From contig OX637289.1 in the NCBI GenBank assembly GCA_951799445.1, positions 26,536,245-26,600,244 of the forward strand: a stretch of 64,000 bases of DNA, written 5' to 3'. The position numbers and the translations under genes were made by a program. The notes below the pieces were generated by a model. The model was not told the DNA's origin and did no database searches. It saw nothing but the letters and a program-made list of their open reading frames with translations. This document shows positions 48,218 to 59,293 of the stretch, piece after piece (positions within the stretch are counted from its first letter, which is position 1; each line of letters opens with the position of its first letter). Origin of the DNA: Pseudisothecium myosuroides (Eukaryota; Streptophyta; Bryopsida; Hypnales; Lembophyllaceae).

Positions 48218-48417
48218 AGCATCTCACTAATTTCTTGACATTCTACACTATATAAATACTTATTGTTTCTCTACAAGAATGCACTATTTTTGAATTAAGT
48301 ATTGTTGTATTTAAGACTCATGAGCCTTCATGCATACAAACTAAAATATTTGTAGAATATTTGTTGACTTTGACGGCTTGTAAAGCAATTTTTTTGAAGT
48401 ACGCCAGCCTAATTGTT

Positions 48418-48445
48418 AAGGCAACCTAATTTTACTATTTTGTGT
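48418..48445. mobile_element. Single end of the CACAAAATAGTG MITE family
   Basis: 'aaggcaacctaattttac' followed by 'tattttgtgtgg' matches the right end of the 103-bp MITE at 46702-46804. No left end nearby. Confidence 0.5.
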
Positions 48446-48897
48446 GGTGGACCTCAAGACGGATTAACCAACTGAATTTCACAGCATCAAAGCATCGTCA
48501 ATGTTTGCATCATCAATGCATCGCCATAGGGCTCTCGGGGCTGTGGGCATCCCTTTCACCTCTTGCCTAAATCTCCATTCATCCCCCACACTCACTTGTC
48601 GAACAAGTTGTTGCGCCACCTCAATTTGCAGGTAGGCTTGCAAGTTAGTGTTCTGTAGGGTTGAAATTTGGACTGCTAGCCCAACTAGCACTGAAATCCA
48701 ATTGCAAAAAAGGGTCACTACAAAAAAAAGTCAACAATTCGTAGGACTAGCAGACTAGTGTTTTGAGTGTTGTATTTGGCGAGCCTTGACACTTTTCTTC
48801 ACTGGCAGTGATTGTAGTGGGGAGGGAAATGCTTTCGACTATGCCAAAGCTCAGTCCGATGAAGTATACCAAAAGCGTTGGTGATGTTGTCATATGG
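48446..48897. other. Spacer
   Basis: Less AT-rich patch at 48450-48720, where a 79-codon open frame on the minus strand has no recognisable domain. Nothing supported. Confidence 0.35.
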
Positions 48898-49251
48898 TAA
48901 GGTGAAAACACCAAAAAACATCAAAATAAGCAAGTCAACATAGTTGGAGATACTTTAAAATTTTATTTTTTTGGGAAGTATTGGTAGTTGAAAATTGTTA
49001 TTTAAAAAATAATAATAAAATAACTTTAATTTAGGTAAGATATGTAATTGCTTTGAATTTTCAAAGTAGAAGTTCCCTAGGCCACTGAAATCGTGACATA
49101 GTCTGGTCATACAACTAAAATTTAGAGAATCAACAATCAACCAATCCCAATTAAATATGAAAATATTTTAATTGCACTTCTGGATATACTTCCAATGGAA
49201 GTTACTTGTCAAGGAATGGATACATAGACAAGTTTAGGTGTTTTCACCTTA
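48898..49251. mobile_element. AGGTGAAAACACC MITE, 354 bp
   Basis: TA at 48898-48899 and 49250-49251. Left end AGGTGAAAACACCAAAAAAC; right end inward AGGTGAAAACACCTAAACTT. The interior ('aataagcaagtcaacatagt', 'ggttgaaaattgttatt'-like block, 'ccctaggccactgaaatcgt') matches 53449-53768 and, more distantly, 43726-44076. Confidence 0.85.
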
Positions 49252-49965
49252 GGATTAACAGATCCCCTTAATTAACTAGCATATGAAATATTTTTATCGT
49301 CTAATTATATAAAACAAAATTAAACCTCTCATGGAGATGCATGTGATTGCAAAATTTTCATGATCATCAAATTGTGAATCTTAAGGATCATAATGTTTAT
49401 TCAAACCTTATATGAAATGAAGAAAATGAGGTTATCAGAAGTGCTATGATTTTGTGAGTAATAGTTGCAAGTGAAAAAATTCAACAATGATTGTAAATTA
49501 GTTTGCTCATGCATAAACTTGACAATTTTCAAATTGCACATGATTACACATGTGCTTTGCTATCCTGCAAAATACTCAATGTCTTTAGAGTTCATGGTCG
49601 TCCAAAACATAGTGTGTAGTATATAGATCTACAAAGAAGAGAACATCCACTTGCAAGCAGTTTGAGATCAAAATGGAGGAATGAGAAATAACAAACATGG
49701 ACATTAGCAATGATGTAGCGGACATATTTTATGAAAAACAAAATGAATTGACTTGAAAGACTATACAAAATTGAAATTTGTATAGTTATAGATGTCTACA
49801 ATGCAACTTCCTTGTCTATTGGTAATTGTCTTTGTTTCAAAACCCAATCACCGTTAGATGAGATTCACCTACTAAACAAGGCCGCAAGTTCTCCGGAGTT
49901 CCTAGACTGCGGGAACTCTGTTGCAGCAACAATCTGACATAGCAGAGCAATTTCCACGTCAAATA
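49252..49965. other. AT-rich spacer
   Basis: No supported gene or element. Confidence 0.4.
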
Positions 49966-50060
49966 ATAATATTTAATTATTTTAATTATTATTATTTTAT
50001 ATATATATATATATATTAAATTTTTTAAAATTATTATTATTATTATTATTATTTTAATTT
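49966..50060. repeat. Microsatellite: TA dinucleotide and ATT trinucleotide runs
   Basis: (TA)n at about 49998-50017 followed after a short spacer by (ATT)n at about 50029-50055. Confidence 0.95.
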
Positions 50061-50630
50061 AAATATTCTGACTGCGATATTGTTCATTACAACCAAGGGA
50101 ACAGGGCTGAAACGGCCCTCAAATGCCCCCAAAAAACATCTAATGATGTCTTTTCTATATCTTTTCCATCTCTAAGTTAAGAAATTGAATAGGACGAGTC
50201 TCTTTCTCATGACCATGTTTTTGTATCTTTTTTAATAGTATCAACTAGTTTCTTTCGTATGACAATAGTATACTTGTAAAGTAATTACACCTAAAATCGA
50301 CCATTTAAGCAATTCAGCATAGTTCTCATTATTATATTGGAAAACTTTTTGTGGGGTCTTGTTGGTAATCCAAAGGAGATTCTAGATTATTTGAGAATGC
50401 ATTTTTTGGACACTGTATGAATAAACTATGAATATTCAAAGTGCAAAAATAGGTATTTCCAAAATCGATTGTAGACTCTCATGAATAGTGGGAGTACATG
50501 TTGGACAAGGATATATAGGATTCGGTTTTAGAAAGGGGTCGAAATTGGGTGTAGTTACCTTATGGAGACGCTTGCATGCATTTATCTCACTCTCTTTTGA
50601 GGGTTTAATAATTTCTAATCATAATCTGAG
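50061..50630. other. AT-rich spacer
   Basis: The segment about 50360-50540 (cell 'tttttggacactgtatgaat', 'gggagtacatgttggacaag', 'aaaggggtcgaaattgggtg') recurs in diverged form at about 56840-57030, so it is part of an unnamed dispersed repeat. No gene. Confidence 0.4.
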
Positions 50631-50998
50631 TAAGGTAGAAACACCCAAAAGCGTCCCGTATCTAATCTTTGTTCCTAAATGGACATTAAACCGTCCCTAG
50701 ACTTCCATTGAATGGTCTTTGACATGTGTCATAAAGTTTTCTCCTATCTTCACTGTAATTGGGTAAGTGCTGAATTTGTAAGAATTCAGATTTGGGTCCA
50801 CCTACAGGACGGTTCCAATGGTCTAGGGGACTGCAACTTTGAAAATTCGTAAAAAATACATGCCAAGCCCCAAAATTTTTTTTTTTTTGGAAATTCATGA
50901 TTTTCTCTCGCAAACACCACAAAATTATTAATTTTTTGAAATGGTGCCTCCAAGTATGCTGAATTCCTTATTTTGACGGTTTGGGTGCTTCCACCTTA
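50631..50998. mobile_element. AGGTAGAAACACCC MITE, 368 bp
   Basis: TA at 50631-50632 and 50997-50998. Left end AGGTAGAAACACCCAAAAGC; right end inward AGGTGGAAGCACCCAAACCG. Best preserved member of the group with 41839, 43726, 48898 and 53449. Confidence 0.88.
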
Positions 50999-51077
50999 GT
51001 GCATATTGTAAGTACAAACCTCCGCAACATTTTGAACTTCTGTGTTACTGCCCACACCCACTCACATAATTTGCTAC

Positions 51078-51491
51078 TAAGGTAGAAGGCTCATAAACCG
51101 ACCATTTAAGGACTGGTCCGCCTTTTTCATGTATTTCCTTGGATGGGAATATTTTTAGCTCATTTTTCAGACATGGAGAAGTTGATGAGGAATCTAACCC
51201 AAGTCGTTTCGTATTTTTCCGAGCATTTTTGAATTACTTATGAATTTTCAAACAAGTTGGGTCGTAGGTCCCTATTTGTGACCCTAGGTCTTTCATAAAT
51301 GGTTCACTTGCAATTCTAAATAAAAAAGGGGAAAGCAAAGATAGTGATTGGCTCTTGCAATTAATAAGTCTTTTTTCCTTGGTTCATGCAATGACTATAG
51401 TAGTCCATTTCAGAACCAACTCATGTCCATTTCACAGCCATTTGTAGGGGCCATTCTTAATGCCCGAACTGTTCTTGAACCTTCTACCTTA
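51078..51491. mobile_element. AGGTAG MITE, 414 bp, sister of 43027-43439
   Basis: TA at 51078-51079 and 51490-51491. Left end AGGTAGAAGGCTCATAAACC; right end inward AGGTAGAAGGTTCAAGAACA. Shares 'gaccatttaaggactggtcc' and the 'cctatttgtgaccctaggtc' block with the sister copy, and is nearly the same length. Confidence 0.88.
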
Positions 51492-52237
51492 CTGTAGCAT
51501 GATTTCCAACCACCCTATCAGCAACCAGAAAAGTGGTCAACTGGCAGTGGGCTCTAAGCTTATTGGGTTCATGTTGTATTAAGTTATTGCTCATGGTTGC
51601 CCCTCTAAGCTTAGGGTTTTGCAATGAATTTTATCTTCATGGGAGTTCCCTACCAAAAGTTTTTTAGTTTTTTAGTTTTTTAGTTTTTTTTAAAATTTTA
51701 ACCCAGAGTTTATTCCAAGAATTTAAACCCCTACTAACTGAAAGTTTAAAATTCAATACCATTACATTATTTACTGAAAAGCATACTCGACTCAATTGGT
51801 CTCAGTCCTGCACCTCTGAACTGTGCCCATTAGCCCATCCTTCACATGGACTTAACTTAATTTAGGGTGCTTTCTGCAACAAATGGTTGATGCACAGAGT
51901 TGAGTGTTTAAGTTAATCACCTTGATTTCCGGGTTTTCGGCGATGGACATGCATTCTGTCACTGGATGCATTTAAATTTTACAATTTCTGTGCATTCATG
52001 CTTGGGGACTGATCTCAAGTTCCCAACTAGCCTCGTCAGTATGCGTAACTTTATAATTAAGTCTGCAAGCACATTTAGGGTATGTTCGCACTTGGTGTGA
52101 GGGATGATGTTTGCAATGTGAATTTGGTCCAGAAGCAGGTCTGAATTTGTTTCTGAGACCCTCAGTAACAATACTCTTTAAAACTAACTGAGAACATACC
52201 TCTCCTATCATTCAGTATGCGAGTACATTTAGTCCTA
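51492..52237. other. Spacer with a short tandem 'agtttttt' run
   Basis: A 9-base period run ('agttttttt'-like) lies at 51658-51691. 51780-52230 is less AT-rich, but no exon is recognised. Confidence 0.4.
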
Positions 52238-52382
52238 GTCATGGACGCTTTACACCTAACTTAGAAGCCAATCCATTCCCCTTGAGGCTGATTGCACAAA
52301 TTTCAATCTTCTGTCCAATAGGTAGTGAGGATTTGGGGCCTCTTACACAACAAATTGACCCAGCTTTTAGGCGTAAAGTGTC
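52238..52382. mobile_element. Possible short inverted-end element
   Basis: 'ggacgctttacacctaac' at about 52244 and, read inward from 52382, 'ggacactttacgcctaaa' form imperfect ends about 140 bp apart. No target duplication was established. Confidence 0.35.
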
Positions 52383-52393
52383 CCCCAATATGC

Positions 52394-53346
52394 TTAACCC
52401 CTAAAGGATTGAGGGGGTATTTGGAGAGACATTGTCAAAAACTATGGTTTTTTGGTACGTCATTCAAAATTCAAAATTGAAACTTTTTTTTGAAACTTCA
52501 ACCTTATAAAAATGAATTAAAGTATTTTACCAAAGTGTGGAAAAAATTTCAGCCCATTTAACCGCACGGATTGAAAGATTATAACGTTTGAAGTTTGAAA
52601 AAGAACTTTTTTTCATTCCTGCGAAACAGGGTCAGCAGACTTTGGGCCCTCTTGGTGTAAAATTTTTGCTCTACACAAAAATGAGGATTTCGACCATTCA
52701 TAAGTATATGATGTTAGGTTCACTCATGAAAAATTTTAGAAGCAATTGAGATGTTTAGCTTATACTAAATCACCCTGCAATGCAAAGAGGTTAAATGAAT
52801 TGGCATTGCCCTAATCATTTTTTGATGCAATGAAGATTTTTTTTTTTGAAATCCAAATGGTGAAAAGTTGGAGATAAACATTTGGAACATGTAGAAAAAA
52901 ATTTCAAGAATTTTGACTTAACATATTGCAGGATAATAAAACTTGAAATTAGGAGAAAATGTTTTTTCTTAAAACCGCCCCAACGTAGCTGATAAAGTTT
53001 GACAATTATTAAAATGTGACTTGAGGACTAAATTTTTTTATTTATTTAGAGAATTGTATGCCATATTTTATTAGTTACATAGATGCCAAATTTCAAAATT
53101 TGATGAGTTTTTTTGCAAAAGATTCTCTAAAGATGCCCAAATTGCCCGAGCTGCCCCAAAAGTTCAGGGCAGCATAACTCTTGATCCGGGCACCCGATTA
53201 GGAAAAAAAATAGTTATTCACCAAGGAGGTTCATATTTGTACATTGTGTCCAAATTTTATGAACATCCAACCAAAATTGACTTCATAAGAACCTACCCGA
53301 GATTCCTTGTGTCTGTTGAACGGACACTTGGTCCTTTAGGGGTTAA
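52394..53346. mobile_element. piggyBac-like TTAA element, 953 bp
   Basis: TTAA at 52394-52397 and 53343-53346. Left end CCCCTAAAGGATTGAGG; right end inward CCCCTAAAGGACCAAGTG. The interior is diverged from the others ('aaccgcacggattgaaagat', 'gaacctacccgagattcctt') but in the same B-to-A order. No transposase frame. Confidence 0.85.
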
Positions 53347-53448
53347 CTTTTATAATTGTGCAAGCACATTTAGTCTTTCTCTCTTGATCTCTGATGACAA
53401 TGCTGAGTGAAGACAAATGGACTCATATGCACGTAAACATTGCCTAAA

Positions 53449-53768
53449 TAAGGTGAAAGCACCCAAAATCGTCGAAATAAGCAATTCGATATTGTTGGAG
53501 ACATCTTTTTCTAGAAAAATATTTTTGTAGTATTAGTAATTGAAAATTATAATTTTTGGATAAGACACGTGATTTCTATGAATTTTTAAAGTGGAACTCC
53601 CTAGGCCACTGAAACCGTCACATAGCTCAAATTAAAATATAAAGAAATTAGTAGTCAACCAATTGCAATAAAATATGGAAATGATTTAATGACACTTTGG
53701 GGGACATTTTAATGGAAGTCTACTGGTCAAAAATGGATATAGGGACAATTTTGGGGGGGGTCACTTTA
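53449..53768. mobile_element. AGGTGAAAGCACCC MITE, 320 bp, degenerate right end
   Basis: TA at 53449-53450 and 53767-53768. Left end AGGTGAAAGCACCCAAAATC; the right end is eroded to 'ttttgggggggg' plus 'tcacttta'. Interior as in 48898-49251. Confidence 0.7.
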
Positions 53769-54924
53769 GACTATGTGCATTCAGAATGTAGAGATTCTTG
53801 AGATATGCATAGAATGGACAATTTTAGAAATGATGTATTTTTTGGGGGGTTCTTCACAAAGACACAAAGAAATTCACTAGAAAGTTCATCTTATTTTGTC
53901 ACAGCTAAGTAATTTCATAAAAATACAAGTCAATTTCCATCTCTAATTTGAATAAAATGCACATTTAAAAAATAAAAAGTAAAAATATGCTTATTATCCT
54001 CCTTCAAATCCCATTTTAAGGTATTGATTATCAAAGTAAGATATAAAAATGGCAAAAATATCCTGTAATGACATGAATTTGAAAGTAGGATCTTTGTAAT
54101 ACTAAAAATTATTTTACAATTTTTTACAATTTTTTCCATTGTTATCAGTGAGACTTCTAAATTTAGTGTAAATAATGTACTATGATAAAGCACTCTTTTT
54201 AAAGTAATGTTTCTTATATAGACCATGTACCATATAGGGATTTTCAATTTTTTTTAATATAATTATAAATGTTGGATTGAATTGGTTTTGCAAAAAAATT
54301 GTCATCTTAAATTCCATTTGCATTTTGTATTGGCAATTTTTATTAAAGTTTAAAAAAATAGTGCAAAAAATGCATCATGACAAATAAGTTGGTGTTCTTT
54401 AGTGTTCAAATGCCCACACTTCTTTATAAACATTCTATTGTTGTATACATTCATTCAACAATGACAAACATATTTCAATATAACCGGCTTCACTTTAGAA
54501 TTGTGACACGTATCCAAATGTGACACTCAAAAGTTTTGCACAACAAGTACATATGGATTTTAATCCTTGTAATATTGATAAGTTTGAACGCACAAATTTT
54601 TGCTTTCAAAAAATTGTATATACAATAAGCCTATAGCTTTAATTTTTTTAATTTTTTTAATTTTTTTCAAAATGCATTTTCCATGGGATCTATTTATTGA
54701 TTTGTCCAAATTTGTCTTCCTAAACTCTTTAATGAAATTTTCCATCAATTCAATTGAAGACTACAATGACACAATCAATGCACTGAAAAGAGGCTGCACA
54801 CTCATATTCCTCCATTTCCTCCCTCCCCCTGGCCTGAAAATTTAACAACCGTTGATTTTTGATTTTTTTAAATCCTCCCCTCCCATGCCATTGATCTTGA
54901 AAAACAACTTTGTATACGAATATG
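53769..54924. other. AT-rich spacer
   Basis: No supported gene; a minus-strand open frame of 105 codons (53930-54247) is AT-codon noise. Confidence 0.4.
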
Positions 54925-55100
54925 GTATGGGTACGGGTACAAATACGGGATACGGGATATGGATACTAATAAGGGATATGGGATATGGATACTCATAAGG
55001 GATACGAGATATGGATACTAATAAGGGATACGAGATATGGATACTAATAAGGGATATGGGATATGGATACTAGCAAGGGATATGGGATATATCCCATATC
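54925..55100. repeat. 26-bp minisatellite ending in a palindrome
   Basis: About five units of 'gatactaataagggatatgg' plus 'gatatg', 26 bases each, preceded by shorter 'tacggg' variants. The array ends at a palindromic turn ('gggatatatccc' core, 55086-55097). Confidence 0.9.
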
Positions 55101-55218
55101 AATTGTCAATCCTACCCCCACCTGGAAATTACAAAGGGGTGGGAGGGTAAAATTTTGTTTAAATTTTTTTTCTTTAAATGAAATAGGGGGAGAGGAGGGG
55201 GTTAAATGATTTTTTTTC

Positions 55219-55252
55219 CAGTGCATTGTGACACTTTTGTCACAATGCACTG
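55219..55252. repeat. Perfect 15-bp stem, 4-base loop hairpin
   Basis: CAGTGCATTGTGACA (55219-55233), loop CTTT, then the exact complement (55238-55252). The right arm continues as 'agagaggc', and 'caatgcactgaaaagaggc' also occurs at 54776-54794, so direct and inverted copies of one short sequence bracket the minisatellite. Confidence 0.85.
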
Positions 55253-55562
55253 AAGAGAGGCAGTTACTGCCTGCCTTTACTAAACATTCAAAATGAAGTT
55301 CTTTTAGCCATTTTCAATTGTAATTTTTTTTGTTAAATTTAAATTTTTTGGTAAACAACACGAGTATGTTAAAAATGAGTTGAAAACATATGAAAGAAAA
55401 TTAGCAACTTTTTTCAATGTGAAGAATCAATGTTGTCCAATTGTAAATATAAATTGGATTGAAATATCTTTCTAAAGAGACCAAATATCTATTTGCTTTG
55501 TGAAGATTTTGAATTCCACATAATGTTTGGTAGCCTTCAAAGAGTCTGCCTTTTCTTCTTTG

Positions 55563-56299
55563 GAGTCCTCATCCACGGAATTCATCCTCACATTATTAAT
55601 GTAAGCTTTGGTATCGGGATAGTGGCAGTACATTTATGGTGTGTTTGATGGTGTGTTCCATTTTCTTTTTCAACAAATAATTGTAGAGAAAGATGGTTTG
55701 CCAAAAATCCAAAGATTCCAATGAGTAATACACCAATGCAATTGAACCATCTGCCATCAATAAACAAATTTTGATTGAAGGCTCTAAATTTCAAAAAAAT
55801 AAATTTGGAAATGAAAGTTAACTTGATTTTTCAACTTTGTTTAGTTCAAAGGTTTTTGAAATAAAACATTATACTATGCCTAAATGAGTATTCAATTTTG
55901 AAATTCTTCTCCAAACATAACTTTTTGTTTTGACAATGTACAGTCAAGCTCTCATCTTCTAATTATCCCATATCCTTTGAAGACTCATAATAGACAATAG
56001 ATTGCAATATAAAAATGATGTCTCTACACTCCATTCCTACAAATGTCAATGATGCAATTCCTTCATTTTACCAGCAAAATTTGTTTATTGATGGCAAATG
56101 GTTCAATTGCATTGATGTATTACTCATTGGAATCTTTGGAGTTTTGGCAAATCATCTTTTTCTAAAATTATTTGTTGATTTGTATGTCTAGTCCTAGAAT
56201 TAGCAAAAGAAAATAGAACATACCATAAATGTACTGCCACTATCCCGATACCAAAGCTTACATTAATGATGTGAGGATGAATTTTGTGGATGAAGACTC
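55563..56299. repeat. Long inverted repeat (foldback), arms ~210-225 bp
   Basis: The left arm 55563-55773 and right arm 56075-56299 are near-complementary ('taagctttggtatcgggata', 'gtggcagtacatttatggt', 'gattccaatgagtaata', 'gccatcaataaacaaatttt'), separated by about 300 bases. The right arm carries a short extra block near 56188-56206. The spacer is related to the foldback at 44437-44796 and its left flank. Confidence 0.9.
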
Positions 56300-58303
56300 T
56301 TAAGAGGAAAAGATAGCCTCCAATGTTATGTTATTTTTAATAAATAGATTGCTGATTTTCTTAAAATTTTTAATGTATTGGAACTTACTTTAGTATACAT
56401 TGTACAATTATGACCTAACAAACTTCACTTCACTTCTGTGACATATTTCGACGCATATATGTTCAGTTACTGATGTGTGGAATATTCCACATCATTTCAT
56501 TTGGGGGGAGGCTAGTAGCATTGACTCCTATTGAATGTTACGTTGTAGACCACAATCATAGAATTCTTATGGTCAAAAGTAATTGCATGGAAATTCATAG
56601 CTTTTTAGGTTGTGCAGCTCTTTTGGGAAGAGTTGATAGTCTAGGTCTTTCCAAAATGAAACATTTACAAATAACCATCGAAGAATTTATTGCAAGACTC
56701 CTTTATGATGTTGTGGAAAAGTTGCACCTTAATGATTTGACATGCTCATAAGATAACCACACCTAATTGTGTCCAAACAAGTAATTGAATATTGTTCCTA
56801 TTGTTAAATTGCCTAATTTTTGGTTGGATCATATAGGAAGTCAAAAGAACATTATAAATGACCTTCTTATGCATTTATTGGACATTAGATGAAAAAACTA
56901 TGAATTTCCAAAGTGAGGATAATGAGAGTTTCTAAAGTCAATCTTTGATTTTCATAAATAGTGGGAGTATATTTCAAACAAGAATCTCTAAGGGTCAATT
57001 TTAGAAAGGGTTCCAAATTAGGTGTAACTAATCTAGAAGGAGAAGTAAAACTCATACTATAACTAATATGTCTTCTTCCATTATCTGCAAAGGCAACAAC
57101 TTTTTCATTTAGAACCACAGAAAGACTACATCAACACTTCTCATATAACCAAGAAAACCAAGAAAAGAAAATGATATCAATACGAGGAAGATAGAGCACC
57201 ACTAATTCATATTTGAGCATGATCCACACTCTTACACAACAAATTTGACTCCCTAAATGTCTCATGACAAGCTTAGATCAAGCTCTTTGCTAAATCCACT
57301 TGCTAAATCCCCACCATTATGCGGAATATCCAATACACTCAACTATATTTGGGCTACTATTTATACAATCACTTGAGGCTATTATTCATGACACTATTAT
57401 TGCTTGTCCAATAAGTTGTTGGAATAATGAGATCTCAACAATGAATCTAAAATTAGAAGGCCTAGTGAGTGTGACAAGCAATACTGCGCAATTTCGTGCT
57501 GAGCTCAATTTTTAGAGGGGTAGCTTAAGATTTTTATCCCTTGCGTGCAAGAATGAAGGAATTTATACATTTTGGGCTCGCCAGAAGCTAATGTGGCCAA
57601 CTCTATTGTACGAGTGTGTAATTGCTCTTAAGAGTAGCTCTAATTCAACAAGGAACTAATACACCAACAACATAATGACATGACAACTAAAAAACACTCT
57701 CTAATACAACCGGCATTGGTCTCTCTTTATTCCCGGACCTTCCTTTTTCCATCCCCGGCTCAACAATTTGGCAAAATATGAAGAGCCTCTAAGTTGGCTC
57801 ACAATAGGAAAAGTCATAATTGTCATATCTTTTTAAGCTTTGTTATGTGTGACAATAAACTGGAACTCCCCTTTTTGCATGAAAGGTCTTTTTTTAATGT
57901 AGAATCTTTTCCTGTTTTTTTTATAATGCAGAAAAATCCATTTGAGGTTTTGGATTGCCGGCTTTACATTGGGTCAATTTTTTTTAAAAGTCTTCGGAAT
58001 GGAATGAGGTCCACTTCCCTCCACTTCAAAATCTTGATTCATGTCTTTGCTTTGGAGATGCTATGAGATAACACACAAAATCTCACTAGTCTAGGTTTCT
58101 CTTGGTTTTGAGAAGAAAACAAGAGGTAATGGCTATTCAAGCCAATAACAAGAGGGTATATTGGAGCCTACATCAATGAATAGCAGGGTATGCTTTACGC
58201 AAATGACAGAATTAAGATAATTGATTTCCTCATTGATCTTATTGATTCCTCAAAAAGAATGCAACACTTGCTTTTGTGGCCATGGCTCTTGCCCAACTGA
58301 CAA
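56300..58303. other. Gene-poor spacer
   Basis: 2 kb without a recognised exon. Open frames of up to 92 codons (56473-56751 plus strand) show no domain. Part of 56840-57030 is a diverged copy of 50360-50540. Confidence 0.4.
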
Positions 58304-58590
58304 GATGGCGAATTTCATTAATATGGCGGCATTCCATGTGCCATTTTCAGATCGTGACATCTAGGACAAGTTTATATTACTAATATCTACGTCAGTTGTA
58401 GATCTCAAAAATCTAGGACTAGTGTAGATATCAGACCACACGATCTGAAAAATCTAGGACTGATCTAGATTTCAAAAATTTAGGGCAGGTATAGATTCAG
58501 GTACAGAAAAAATAGATCAGACCGTGCGGTCTGAATTGTTGAAAGTGCCAAAATTAATGGAATACTGCCATTTTAATGAAATTCGCCATC
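58304..58590. mobile_element. Inverted-end element, GATGGCGAATTTCATTAA termini, 287 bp
   Basis: Left end GATGGCGAATTTCATTAATA; right end inward GATGGCGAATTTCATTAAAA. Similarity goes on through 'tggc.g.attccat'. The interior holds 3-4 diverged copies of an 'aaatctagga'-centred unit and two 'agaccgtgcggtctga/agaccacacgatctga' blocks. The target duplication is unclear (CAA or AA), so the superfamily is not assigned. Confidence 0.75.
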
Positions 58591-59293
58591 AAGGTGTGAA
58601 ACAGAAAATCAGGTAATTAGGTGACACCCTACCAGTCGAGATTCAAACAGTCAAGAATTCAAAGAACGAGAATTCTCAAGGGGTTTCAAGGAAGTGGAAA
58701 AAACAACTCCGAGCATACAGTACATTGCACGACCCAACACGTCGCCATTTGGCAGCTCAAAGGGCATTGCCAATGAGGGGCTTCGACTATGATCTTTTGA
58801 TTATAAGGACATTCAGGAGGTGCAGTGTTGAGGACAAGCAATTTTGTCATGGTTAATTGACTGAGAATATCATGTTTTTGGCCTACCACCCAATGCTGAG
58901 CGGAATTTCTCGAAGAGAATTGGATGGGCGCGTTCGAGAGGGAGAAGTTTCGATATTGTGGAGGATTCTCACAGTTATGGAGCTGGAAGCATGCAACGCC
59001 TCGGAAATGCCAAGAATTTCAACGATTCAGTATTGTAGGATTATGTAGACTATATACTGATTTTTTTGAGATTTCTATACTGAGTACGAGCAAGCGGTGT
59101 TCTCGACTCTTTCAGCTCGTTGTCAAGCAATTTGTGCAGCGATCTTTCCAGCTTAAGGTGTTTGTTGCTGTGCAGGGTAGAAATTGCGGTGCAATGGACT
59201 CCGTTGTCACTCTTCATGGTCTTCACTTCCAAATGTTGCAGCTCAACGGAATGACAATTGCACACCAGTGGATCTAGTGGAGGCATTGAAGCA
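58591..59293. promoter_or_regulatory. Upstream region and leader of the phosphatase gene
   Basis: Less AT-rich sequence leading to the ATG at 59294, presumably promoter and 5' UTR; an intron in the leader cannot be excluded. No motif stands out. Confidence 0.35.

Noticed and set aside
54925..55100. CRISPR-like array
   Set aside because: The units are directly tandem with no spacers, and the sequence is plant nuclear DNA.
56473..56751. Plus-strand open frame of 92 codons
   Set aside because: No recognisable domain, AT-rich codons, and surroundings of repeats; not enough to call a gene.
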